64,000 nucleotides of DNA, from contig NZ_BMQF01000012.1 in assembly GCF_014647975.1 (NCBI RefSeq), forward strand, positions 1-64,000, in the 5' to 3' direction. Numbering within the stretch: the stretch's first letter is position 1; every line of letters begins with the position of its first letter. A program made the translations under genes and the position numbers. The notes under the pieces were generated by a model. That model made no database searches, was not told where the DNA came from, and worked only from the letters and a program-made list of their open reading frames with translations. The DNA is from Streptomyces fumigatiscleroticus. Its GTDB lineage: Bacteria > Actinomycetota > Actinomycetes > Streptomycetales > Streptomycetaceae. Positions 1 to 7,213 of the stretch are shown here, piece after piece.

Positions 1-67
1 ATTAGCTCAGCGGGAGAGCGCTTCCCTGACACGGAAGAGGTCACTGGTTCAATCCCAGTATCGTCCA
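1..67 (+). tRNA. tRNA-Val (anticodon GAC), 5' end cut by the window
   Basis: The anticodon stem CTTCC/GGAAG (21-25 and 33-37) encloses the loop CTGACAC, giving anticodon GAC at 28-30, which reads the valine codon GUC. The D arm (GCTCAGCGGGAGAGC) and T arm with GGTTCAATC are present, and the acceptor 3' strand ATCGTCC ends with discriminator A at 67. About five bases of the 5' acceptor strand lie before the window. No CCA follows position 67 (the sequence reads CAGC), so CCA would be added after transcription. Confidence 0.95.
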
Positions 68-72
68 CAGCC

Positions 73-109
73 CGAAGCCCCCGGCCGTTCTCCACGGCCG
101 GGGGCTTCG
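73..109. terminator. strong hairpin between tRNA-Val and the zinc-finger gene
   Basis: A perfect 15-bp inverted repeat (arms 73-87 and 95-109) with a 7-base loop sits just after the tRNA and before the stop of the convergent gene at 123. It can terminate transcription from both sides. There is no U-run, as is usual for streptomycete terminators. Confidence 0.8.
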
Positions 110-122
110 CCGTGTGTCCGGG

Positions 123-407
123 TCAGCTGGAGAACAGCATGTGCCCGAAGCTCTTGTGGCGGTGGTGGCCGTAGTGGCCGTGGCCGCCGTGCTGGGCGCC
201 CCAGGCGGGGGCCGGCGGGGCGGGGTAGGCCTGCGGTGCGGCGGGCGGGGCCGGCGGGCCGGGCTGGGTCCACTGGGACTCCAGGCGGGTCAGTGCCTCC
301 AGCTCGCCGTAGTCGAGAAAGATGCCGCGGCAGTTGCTGCACTGCTCGATCTGGACGCCGTTGCGGTTGTAGGTGTGCATCGGCGCATGGCACTTCGGAC
401 ACTGCAT
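123..407 (-). CDS. small zf-TFIIB-type zinc-finger protein
   Basis: Predicted 94-residue metal-binding protein of the transcription-factor zinc-finger (zf-TFIIB) type. Two CxxC knuckles are visible, C3-x2-C6 and C23-x2-C26, followed by the family's LDYGELEAL segment. The second half is Pro/Ala-rich and then Gly/His-rich (HGHYGHHRHK near the C-terminus), which could also bind metal. A GAGGAG site lies about 11 bases before the ATG, slightly far. The gene is convergent with the tRNA. The family fold is clear but the cellular role is not known from sequence. Confidence 0.85.
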   Translation of the reverse strand: MQCPKCHAPMHTYNRNGVQIEQCSNCRGIFLDYGELEALTRLESQWTQPGPPAPPAAPQAYPAPPAPAWGAQHGGHGHYGHHRHKSFGHMLFSS

Positions 408-487
408 GGTCGGCTCAACTCCTCGCCGGTAGGTCCTGCTTCACGTTTCGCCAGGACAGACTCTGTCCGGCTGCGGTCGGTTGCACC

Positions 488-1438
488 CTACTTCGCTGAC
501 ATGTGTGTCAACTGCGAGGGGACCGTACGCATTCGGTCGCAGGCGTCGACCAGGCACTGTTCGACCTCGTCCAGCGGGCGGTCCGCGGCGGCCGCCTTGG
601 CGACGGCCCGGGCGGCGCTCTGCACGGTGAGGGCGCGGGCCGGGACGTCCAGCGCGGGCCACGGGTCGCCGTCCGGCGGGACGGCGGGGCCGGCCGCGGC
701 GCGGTAGGCGGCCAGGAAGCGGGTCCACTCCTCGGGCGGGAGCAGCCCGCAGGCGTACCAGGCCGCCGGCCGGGCCAGGTCCCAGGCCGGGACGCCGACG
801 CCGAGGTCGTCGACGTCGATCAGCAGCCAGGGGCCGTCGGGTGCGGGGTGGCGTACGAGCTGGCCCAGGTGGAGGTCGCCGTGGCACAGGGTGGCGGTGT
901 CCGGCATGGGGGCCTCGGCGCGTGCCCAGGCGGGCAGCGCCGCCCAGGCACGCAGGACGGGGGCGGTACCGGGGTGGGGGCCGGCGGCCCGGAGGCGGGC
1001 GACGGCGCCGGCCGCCTTGGCGGGGCCGCGCATCGGGGGCAGGGCGTGGGGGGCGGTACTGCGGTGCAGCCGGGCGAGAAGGGTCGCGGCGGCCTCCCAG
1101 GGGGCCGCGTCCGGGTCCTCCGGATCGACCGGGGTGCCGTACGGCCAGCAGGTCACGAGCCGGCCGTGCAGGTCGGCCGGGGCCGGGTCGAGCGGCGGCA
1201 GCAGGATGCCGGGAAGGCGGCCGGCGGCGGTGAGCCGGGCGGTGAGCCCGGCCGGGTCGGCGTCCGGGGCGTGCGCCTTCGCGACGGTGTCGCCGTGCCG
1301 GACGACGGTGGCATCGGACCGGTCGGCGAGCGTGACGGTCGCTCCGCAGGCGCAGTCCGGGCCACGGCGACGCGCATGGGCCGCCGCCGCGGCCCGCGCG
1401 GTGAGCTCGGACAGGAGCGGAGATGTGGTCACGATCAC
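488..1438 (-). CDS. phosphotransferase of the aminoglycoside phosphotransferase (APH) fold
   Basis: Protein of 316 residues with a kinase-like APH fold. The catalytic loop reads CHGDLHLGQLV, giving the Asp of the HGD motif, with Gln where most members have Asn. The metal-binding segment is LLIDVDDLGVG. The substrate is unknown; many such proteins phosphorylate small molecules other than antibiotics, so resistance should not be assumed. I chose GTG at 1438 because AGGAAG lies 4 bases upstream. A longer open frame to 1600 would have to run through a 13-bp hairpin (1541-1570) and has no comparable ribosome binding site. Confidence 0.8.
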   Translation of the reverse strand: MIVTTSPLLSELTARAAAAAHARRRGPDCACGATVTLADRSDATVVRHGDTVAKAHAPDADPAGLTARLTAAGRLPGILLPPLDPAPADLHGRLVTCWPYGTPVDPEDPDAAPWEAAATLLARLHRSTAPHALPPMRGPAKAAGAVARLRAAGPHPGTAPVLRAWAALPAWARAEAPMPDTATLCHGDLHLGQLVRHPAPDGPWLLIDVDDLGVGVPAWDLARPAAWYACGLLPPEEWTRFLAAYRAAAGPAVPPDGDPWPALDVPARALTVQSAARAVAKAAAADRPLDEVEQCLVDACDRMRTVPSQLTHMSAK

Positions 1439-1540
1439 GGGGCTTCCTGTGGCGCGGAACAGTGCACCGAGCGTACGCGGGCCGTTCCCGGTGACCGCCA
1501 GGTGCCCGGGGCGGTGGACCGGCACCCGGTACAAATAGGT

Positions 1541-1570
1541 GCCGGCGCAGCTTTTCAGCTGCGCCGGCAT
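1541..1570. terminator. 13-bp perfect hairpin, likely terminator
   Basis: Arms 1541-1553 and 1558-1570 pair perfectly around a TTTC loop. It lies downstream of the small membrane protein gene (stop at 1659) and upstream of the phosphotransferase gene, so it probably separates the two minus-strand units. Confidence 0.7.
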
Positions 1571-1658
1571 CCGTGCCGTCCGCCGCACCCCCGTCCCCAC
1601 GGGGTTTCATGGATGGATGTCCCCACCCGGACCGCTCTTCCGGGCCTGGGGTCGCCGC

Positions 1659-1868
1659 TCAGCGCCCCAGCATCACACCCACGGACGACGCCTGTGTGGC
1701 CACTGTCTCCCACCCGTCGAAGACGAGGAGGAGCAGGACCGCCAGGGGAAGGGCCATGAGCGTCGCCACCAGCGGGTGGCGACGGCCCTGGCGACGGGTG
1801 CGGAACGGGGCGGCGTACGCCTCGCGCTCCCGCGTGCGGACCAGTGTCCGCGGTGCCGTGTGGGCCAT
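1659..1868 (-). CDS. small single-pass membrane protein, unknown function
   Basis: Protein of 69 residues: a basic N-terminal third rich in Arg, then one hydrophobic helix (residues 33-50, LVATLMALPLAVLLLLVF) and a short tail. The ATG at 1868 is preceded by AGGAG at a normal distance (5-8 bases). A longer frame to 1988 exists but lacks support. The topology suggests a cytoplasmic basic N-terminus. I do not recognise the family. Confidence 0.6.
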   Translation of the reverse strand: MAHTAPRTLVRTREREAYAAPFRTRRQGRRHPLVATLMALPLAVLLLLVFDGWETVATQASSVGVMLGR

Positions 1869-2065
1869 GGTCCCTCTCCTGACCGTTTCTGTTGTCGTCG
1901 ACAGCGGCGGACGTCCGACCTCGGGGGACGAGTACTGCGCCCGCCGCTTGACCTCAAATCTAGGTGTCCGGCCCACGCCGGACGTCATGCCCTCGTACCG
2001 ATTGCCGGGCCTCCCGGAGGATGAGCCGTGACCTGCGAAGTACTCCCCTGGGTGGAGAAAGGGGG

Positions 2066-2341
2066 CTAGGACTCCGGGTCATCCCGGAAGGGGTGCCCGG
2101 CCTGCCCCGCTTTCTCCGAGCTGTCCTCCCGCGGCACCGGCTGCTCGACCAGGGCGAGCACCCGGTTCGCCATGAAGCGGGCGGTACGCACCACTGACCC
2201 GCTGCGGGTGACTTCGCTCACTTCCACCACGCCCCGGCGCACCGCCGTCTCCACCCGGCGGCCGGCTCTGCTCGCCACCACCTCGTACGTGCGCGTCGTG
2301 TCACCGGCGTCGACGACTATCTCCACACGATCACCCTTCAC
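2066..2341 (-). CDS. small protein of unknown function
   Basis: Protein of 91 residues starting at GTG 2341, with GAAGGGGG about 9 bases upstream. The sequence alternates charged and beta-branched residues (RVEIVVDAGDTTRTYEVV, then RRGVVEVSEV), suggesting a small beta-rich fold, and ends in a charged tail. There is no signal peptide, membrane helix or known motif. It is divergent from the kinase gene at 2538. I do not recognise it. Confidence 0.6.
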   Translation of the reverse strand: MKGDRVEIVVDAGDTTRTYEVVASRAGRRVETAVRRGVVEVSEVTRSGSVVRTARFMANRVLALVEQPVPREDSSEKAGQAGHPFRDDPES

Positions 2342-2537
2342 GGGTACAAACCCCCTTCTGTGACGGGTTGTTGGGATCTCGGGCGGTACGAAGCCGCCCT
2401 GCTCGCACGCTCCCTGACCACCTTTCAAGTGTCCCACCGGGCACTGACAATCGATCGGGCCGAGAGGGCGCGGCCTCTGCGCGCGACAGGCCGTGGAAAC
2501 GTAAGCTGTGGCTCGTCACAGAGACCGGGCAGCGGGG

Positions 2538-4109
2538 ATGAACATGGCGATGATGCGCCTGAGGCGCGAGGACCCGCGCGTCGTCGGCTCGTTCAGGCTT
2601 CACAGACGGCTCGGCGCGGGCGGGATGGGCGTTGTCTACCTGGGCTCCGACAAGAAGGGGCAGCGGGTCGCGCTGAAGGTGATCCGTCCGGACCTGGCGG
2701 AGGACCAGGAGTTCCGCTCGCGGTTCGCGCGCGAGGTCTCGGCGGCCCGGCGGATCAGGGGCGGGTGCACCGCGCGGCTGGTCGCGGCGGACCTGGAGGC
2801 GGACCGGCCGTGGTTCGCCACGCAGTACGTGCCCGGCCCCTCCCTGCACGACAAGGTCGTCGACGAGGGCGCGCTGGGCGCGGCGGAGGTCGCCGCCATC
2901 GGCGCCGCCCTGTCCGAGGGGCTGGTCGCCGTGCACGAGGCCGGGGTCGTCCACCGGGACCTGAAGCCGTCCAACATCCTGCTGTCCCCGAAGGGACCGC
3001 GGATCATCGACTTCGGCATCGCCTGGGCGACGGGGGCCTCGACCCTCACCCATGTCGGCACCGCCGTCGGCTCCCCCGGCTTCCTCGCGCCGGAGCAGGT
3101 GCGGGGCGCGCTCGTCACCCCGGCCACCGACGTGTTCGCGCTCGGCGCCACACTCGCGTACGCCTCGATGGGCGACTCGCCCTTCGGGCACGGCAGTTCC
3201 GAGGTGATGCTGTACCGCGTGGTGCACGAGGAGGCGCAGCTGCGCGGTGTGCCGGACGCGCTGGCACCGCTGATCCGGGCCTGCCTCGCCAAGGACCCCG
3301 AGGAACGGCCCAGCACGCTCCAACTGTCGTTGCGGCTCAAGGAGATCGCGGCCCGGGAGGCCCAGGGCATCGCCGACGTACGGCCGCCCGCGTCGCGGGC
3401 CGGTGAGGCGGACCGGCCCACCGGACGGCTCACCGGCAGTCACCCCGACCGCGCCCAGCGGCGTTCCCAGGGTCGGCAGGTCCGACAGGGACGACCGGGG
3501 CAGCCGGGACAGCAGGGACAACCGGGGCAGCCGGGCCAGCAGGGACAGCAGGGCGCGCAGACGACGCCCGTGCCGCGCGGTGCGGTCCCCTCGCGCGGCA
3601 CCGCGCCGGTGCCGGGGGGTACGCCGTCGCGGGGCGGAAGCCCGTCGCGGGGCGGCACTCCGCCGAGCGGCACCGGCTCCTCCCGGGGCGGAACTCCGTC
3701 GCGGGGCGGCGGCAGCGCCTCGCGCGGTGGCGGTACGGCGCCCCGGCCAGGAGCACGGCCCACGCCCGCATCCCGCTCCACCCCGCGGAACACCTCACGC
3801 GCGGGCAGCAACGGCCGGTCGGGACCCCGCAGCGGTGCCGGGCGCCCGGCACCGCGCACCAACGGCACCGGCCGGCGGCCCGCCAATCCCCGGCTGCTGC
3901 GGCAGCGGCTGTTCGTGTTCGTCGTGGTCACGCTGCTGGTGGCGCTCGGCATCGCCGCGGCGCAGGGCTGCCAGGGGCCGTCACGCGGCCTCGGCGACGG
4001 CGGCGTCGTCGTCGTGCATCAGCAGCAGGAGCACCAGCGGAAGCAGGAGCAGGAGCACGGGCAGGTGCGCGACGAGGGGCAGGAACCGACGCCGCGGCGG
4101 GGCGCGTAG
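2538..4109 (+). CDS. membrane-anchored Hanks-type serine/threonine protein kinase
   Basis: Protein of about 523 residues. The kinase domain spans roughly residues 15-270: glycine loop GAGGMGVVYLG, VALKVI lysine, catalytic loop HRDLKPSN, DFG metal loop IIDFGIAW and activation segment ending GFLAPEQ. A low-complexity linker follows (about 310-455) with QPGQQG repeats, then SRGG repeats rich in Arg/Gly/Pro. One helix (near 465-485, LFVFVVVTLLVALGIAAA) then leads to a short Gln/Glu-rich tail outside the cell. There is no PASTA or other sensor domain. Two ATGs at 2538 and 2544 are possible; the GGGG of the ribosome site fits the second slightly better. It is convergent with the RNA methyltransferase gene. 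Confidence 0.9.
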   Translation: MNMAMMRLRREDPRVVGSFRLHRRLGAGGMGVVYLGSDKKGQRVALKVIRPDLAEDQEFRSRFAREVSAARRIRGGCTARLVAADLEADRPWFATQYVPGPSLHDKVVDEGALGAAEVAAIGAALSEGLVAVHEAGVVHRDLKPSNILLSPKGPRIIDFGIAWATGASTLTHVGTAVGSPGFLAPEQVRGALVTPATDVFALGATLAYASMGDSPFGHGSSEVMLYRVVHEEAQLRGVPDALAPLIRACLAKDPEERPSTLQLSLRLKEIAAREAQGIADVRPPASRAGEADRPTGRLTGSHPDRAQRRSQGRQVRQGRPGQPGQQGQPGQPGQQGQQGAQTTPVPRGAVPSRGTAPVPGGTPSRGGSPSRGGTPPSGTGSSRGGTPSRGGGSASRGGGTAPRPGARPTPASRSTPRNTSRAGSNGRSGPRSGAGRPAPRTNGTGRRPANPRLLRQRLFVFVVVTLLVALGIAAAQGCQGPSRGLGDGGVVVVHQQQEHQRKQEQEHGQVRDEGQEPTPRRGA

Positions 4110-4136
4110 CTCGCCGGCGAGGAGCCGGTGAGCCCC

Positions 4137-4955
4137 CTACTCCTGGGGACGGCCGGCGGTCACCGCGTAGAAGGCGACCGCGGCGGCGGCGCCCACGTTG
4201 AGGGAGTCGACCCCGTGGGACATGGGGATGCGCACCCATGCGTCGGCGGCCGACAGAGCCCGCCGGGACAGGCCGTCGCCCTCGGCGCCGAGCATGAGCG
4301 CGACCCGGTCCATCCGGTGGGGGGCGGCCTCGTCGAGGGTCAGGGCCTGCTCGTCGGGGGTGAGGGCGAGCAGCCCGAAGCCCGCCTCGCGGACCTCGTC
4401 CAGCCCCTCGGGCCAGTGCTCGAGGCGGGCGTACGGAACGGAGAAGACCGCGCCCATCGACACCTTGACGCTGCGCCGGTAGAGGGGGTCGGCGCAGTCC
4501 GGGGAGAGCAGGACCGCGTCCATCCCGAGGGCGGCCGCCGAGCGGAAGATCGCGCCGATGTTGGTGTGGTCGTTGACCGACTCCATGACGGCGACGCGGC
4601 GGGCGGTGCGCAGCACGTCGGCCGCCGTCGGCAGCGGCTTGCGCTGCATGGAGGCGAGCGCGCCGCGGTGCACGTGGTAGCCGGTGACCTGTTCGGCGAG
4701 ATCCGGTTCGACCACGTACACGGGGGCCCGGACCTCGTCGATGACGTCGCGCATGACCTCGACCCACTTGGCCGAGAGCAGCATCGACCGCATCGCGTAG
4801 CCCGCGTCCCCGGCCCGCCTGATGACCTTCTCGCCCTCGGCGATGAACAGGCCCTCGGCGGGTTCGCGCCTGCGGCGCAGTTCGACGTCGGTCAGGCCCG
4901 TGTAGTCGTGCAGGCGCGGGTCGTGGGGGTCCTCGACGGTGATGAGCTCGGCCAC
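4137..4955 (-). CDS. TrmH/SpoU-family RNA 2'-O-ribose methyltransferase
   Basis: Protein of 272 residues of the SPOUT class, which transfers methyl from S-adenosylmethionine to a ribose 2'-OH of tRNA or rRNA. The three SpoU motifs are visible: SVNDHTNIGAIFRSAAALG (motif 1, Asn-Ile-Gly-Ala-Ile-Phe-Arg), MLGAEGDGLS (motif 2) and IPMSHGVDSLNVGAAAAV (motif 3, knot). An N-terminal substrate-binding segment precedes them. I chose GTG at 4955, giving the N-terminus VAELITVEDPHDPRL; the frame remains open to 4994. The target nucleotide cannot be told from sequence. Confidence 0.88.
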   Translation of the reverse strand: MAELITVEDPHDPRLHDYTGLTDVELRRRREPAEGLFIAEGEKVIRRAGDAGYAMRSMLLSAKWVEVMRDVIDEVRAPVYVVEPDLAEQVTGYHVHRGALASMQRKPLPTAADVLRTARRVAVMESVNDHTNIGAIFRSAAALGMDAVLLSPDCADPLYRRSVKVSMGAVFSVPYARLEHWPEGLDEVREAGFGLLALTPDEQALTLDEAAPHRMDRVALMLGAEGDGLSRRALSAADAWVRIPMSHGVDSLNVGAAAAVAFYAVTAGRPQE

Positions 4956-5009
4956 GGGGTGATGCTGCCTTGTCCTGGGTGGGTGCGGTACCAATGGGTG
5001 CGGGTGAGT

Positions 5010-5200
5010 CCGGCCGGGTCCATTCCGGTGCGGACCGATCTGCTCTGGTTCGGACCGGCCGGTCTGCTCTGGTTCGGACCGGCCGGTCCACTCCGGTTCG
5101 GACCGGCCGGTCCACTCCGGTTCGGACCGGCCGGTCCACTCCGGTCTGTACCGGTCTGCTCCGGTCCGTACCGGCCGGTCCGCTCCGGCTCGGGCCGGTC
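5010..5200. repeat. 24-bp minisatellite between the methyltransferase gene and the cysG-like gene
   Basis: About eight tandem units of the form CCGGCCGGTCCACTCCGGTT plus CGGA. Most are 24 bp; three shortened copies (19-20 bp) lack the first CCGG. Divergence is greatest at the edges and lowest in the centre. The array ends exactly at the stop codon of the cysG-like gene. It is a VNTR-type locus, not CRISPR, because there are no unique spacers. Confidence 0.85.
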
Positions 5201-6432
5201 TACTCCGGTGTCTCCGGGCCCACCTCCACCACCTCGCCGACGACGATGACGGCCGGGGGCCTGACCTCCCGCTCGCGGACCGTTTCGGCGACCGTCGCGA
5301 GGGTCGCGTCGACGCGACGCTGGGCGGCCGTGGTGCCCTCCTGGACGAGGGCGACCGGGGTGTCGGGGGACTTGCCGTGCGCGACGAGGGTCTCCGCGAT
5401 CGCGCCGATCTTGTCGACGCCCATGAGGATCACCAGCGTGCCGGTCAGCTTGGCCAGGGACGGCCAGTCGACCAGGGAGCGCTCGTCGTCGGGGGCGACA
5501 TGGCCGCTGACCACGGTGAACTCGTGGGCGACGCCCCGGTGGGTGACCGGGATGCCGGCCGCGCCCGGGACCGAGATCGAGCTGGAGATGCCGGGGACGA
5601 CCGTGTACGGGATGCCCGCCTCGGCCAGCGCCTGCGCCTCCTCCATGCCGCGCCCGAACACGAACGGGTCGCCGCCCTTGAGCCGCACCACCGACCTGCC
5701 CCGCTTGGCGTGTTCGATCAGCGCGTTGTTGATGGCCTCCTGGGCCATGTAGCGGCCGTAGGGGATCTTCGCCGCGTCGATCACCTCGACGTGCGGGGGC
5801 AGCTCGGCGAGCAGGTCGCGCGGGCCCAGGCGGTCGGCGATGACGACGTCCGCCTCGGCGAGCAGGCGGCGGCCGCGCACCGTGATCAGGTCCGGGTCGC
5901 CGGGACCGCCGCCGACCAGGGCGACGCCCGGGGTACGGGTGCGGTGGTGCGGCGCGACCAGGGTGCCGTCGCGCAGTCCCGCCACGACCGCGTCGCGGAC
6001 GGCGGCGGTGTGGCGCGGGTCGCGGCCCTTGGCGTCGGTGGTGAGAACGGCGACCGTGACCCCCTCGCTGTGGCCGGTGGCCGGGGTCCAGGCCGTCGCC
6101 GCGTCGGCGTCGTCGGAGCGGACGCACCACACGCGGTGCCGTTCCGCCTCGGCGGAGGCGGCGGCGTTGGCCTCCGGGTCGCTGGTGGCGATCAGCGCGT
6201 ACCAGGCGTCGGCGAGGTCGCCGTCGGCGTACGGGCGGCGCTCCCAGGTGATCTCGCCCGCGTCCGCCATCGCCTCCACGGAGGGCGTCGCCTCGGGCGA
6301 GACGAGCAGGATGTCCGCGCCCGCCCCGATGAGGGCCGGGAGGCGGCGCTGGGCGACCTGGCCGCCGCCGAGGACGACCACGCGGCGGCCGGAGAGGCGG
6401 AGGCCTACGGGGTAGGCGGGGTGTTCGGCCAT
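5200..6432 (-). CDS. cysG: bifunctional precorrin-2 dehydrogenase / uroporphyrinogen-III C-methyltransferase
   Basis: Protein of 410 residues that joins a SirC/Met8-like NAD-binding domain (residues 10-155, GRRVVVLGGGQVAQRRLPAL) to a SUMT methyltransferase domain (about 165-405). SUMT motifs are VGGGPGDPDLITVRGRRLL, VVRLKGGDPFVFGRG and YTVVPGISS. It converts uroporphyrinogen III to precorrin-2 with two methyls from SAM and oxidises this to sirohydrochlorin, feeding siroheme and cobalamin. The N-terminal domain is shorter than in E. coli CysG (457 residues in total). AGGAGGAG precedes the ATG. It follows the cobT gene on the same strand but is separated by 0.8 kb of repeats, so it may have its own promoter. 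Confidence 0.92.
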   Translation of the reverse strand: MAEHPAYPVGLRLSGRRVVVLGGGQVAQRRLPALIGAGADILLVSPEATPSVEAMADAGEITWERRPYADGDLADAWYALIATSDPEANAAASAEAERHRVWCVRSDDADAATAWTPATGHSEGVTVAVLTTDAKGRDPRHTAAVRDAVVAGLRDGTLVAPHHRTRTPGVALVGGGPGDPDLITVRGRRLLAEADVVIADRLGPRDLLAELPPHVEVIDAAKIPYGRYMAQEAINNALIEHAKRGRSVVRLKGGDPFVFGRGMEEAQALAEAGIPYTVVPGISSSISVPGAAGIPVTHRGVAHEFTVVSGHVAPDDERSLVDWPSLAKLTGTLVILMGVDKIGAIAETLVAHGKSPDTPVALVQEGTTAAQRRVDATLATVAETVREREVRPPAVIVVGEVVEVGPETPE

Positions 6433-6577
6433 GGCGGTGCGGCTCCTCCTGCGGCGGGGGCGAGGCCTCTGCGGCGGTGCGGTGGCCCTGACGTGCGGAT
6501 TTTACGGCGCGGTCGGGGGTGGCGGCTCGGGTGGTCCACTGGCTGGGCAACCACCGGCCGGGCGGTGGCAGTGGTAC

Positions 6578-6663
6578 GGGGCTGCGGCGGTCGCGCGGAG
6601 CGCCGGGCGCGGGGCTGCGGCGGTCGCGCGGAGCGCCGGGCGCGGGGCTGCGGCGGTCGCGCC
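6578..6663. repeat. 33-bp tandem repeat, two full copies and one partial
   Basis: Units at 6578-6610 and 6611-6643 are identical (GGGGCTGCGGCGGTCGCGCG plus GAGCGCCGGGCGC); a third copy from 6644 breaks off near 6663. It lies in the 5' region of the cysG-like gene, next to the 25-bp array. Confidence 0.85.
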
Positions 6664-6680
6664 CGCCGCTTCCGGCCGGA

Positions 6681-7140
6681 CGGCTGCCCACCGGTCCCGA
6701 CCGAACGGCTGCCCGCCAGTCCCGGCCGGACCACTGCCCGCCAGTCCCGGCCGGACCACTGCCCGCCAGTCCCGGCCGGACCACTGCCCACCGGTCCCGA
6801 CCGAACGGCTGCCCGCCAGTCCCAGCCGGACCACTGCCCACCGGTCCCGGCCGGACCACTGCCCACCGGTCCCGACCGAACGGCTGCCCACCGGTCCCGG
6901 CCGGACCACTGCCCGCCAGTCCCAGCCGGACCACTGCCCACCGGTCCCGGCCGGACCACTGCCCACCGGTCCCGGCCGGACCACTGCCCGCCAGTCCCGG
7001 CCGGACCACTGCCCACCGGTCCCGGCCGGACCACTGCCCGCCAGTCCCGGCCGGACCACTGCCCACCGGTCCCGGCCGGACCACTGCCCGCCAGTCCCGG
7101 CCGGACCACTGCCCACCGGTCCCGGCCGGACCACTGCCCG
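6681..7140. repeat. 25-bp minisatellite, 18 full units
   Basis: Eighteen units of exactly 25 bp run from 6681 to 7130, plus 10 bases of a nineteenth. Each unit is CCACTGCCCGCCAGTCCCGG plus CCGGA, with variants at three places: the start (CCACT or CGGCT), the middle (GCCAG or ACCGG) and the end (CCCGGCCGGA, CCCAGCCGGA or CCCGACCGAA). In the last part two unit types alternate strictly, giving a 50-bp higher-order period. Because 25 is not a multiple of 3, all frames stay open and create false long reading frames. It lies between cobT and the cysG-like gene. Confidence 0.9.
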
Positions 7141-7213
7141 CGACGGCGCTCGGGAAGGGGTCCGGAATCGGAACCGGTGTCCCGGCGGGGCCCCTTCCTC
7201 GTCGCGGCCGACG

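Noticed and set aside
488..1438. Antibiotic resistance gene
   Set aside because: The fold is APH-like, but nothing in the sequence or context indicates an aminoglycoside or macrolide substrate.
5010..7140. CRISPR array
   Set aside because: Units are adjacent tandem copies without unique spacers, and no cas genes are present.
6433..7213. Cobalamin riboswitch upstream of the cysG-like gene (the repeats contain CCACTG)
   Set aside because: The short match comes from the repeat unit itself; no other conserved riboswitch blocks are seen. The same holds for the GCCACTG upstream of cobT.
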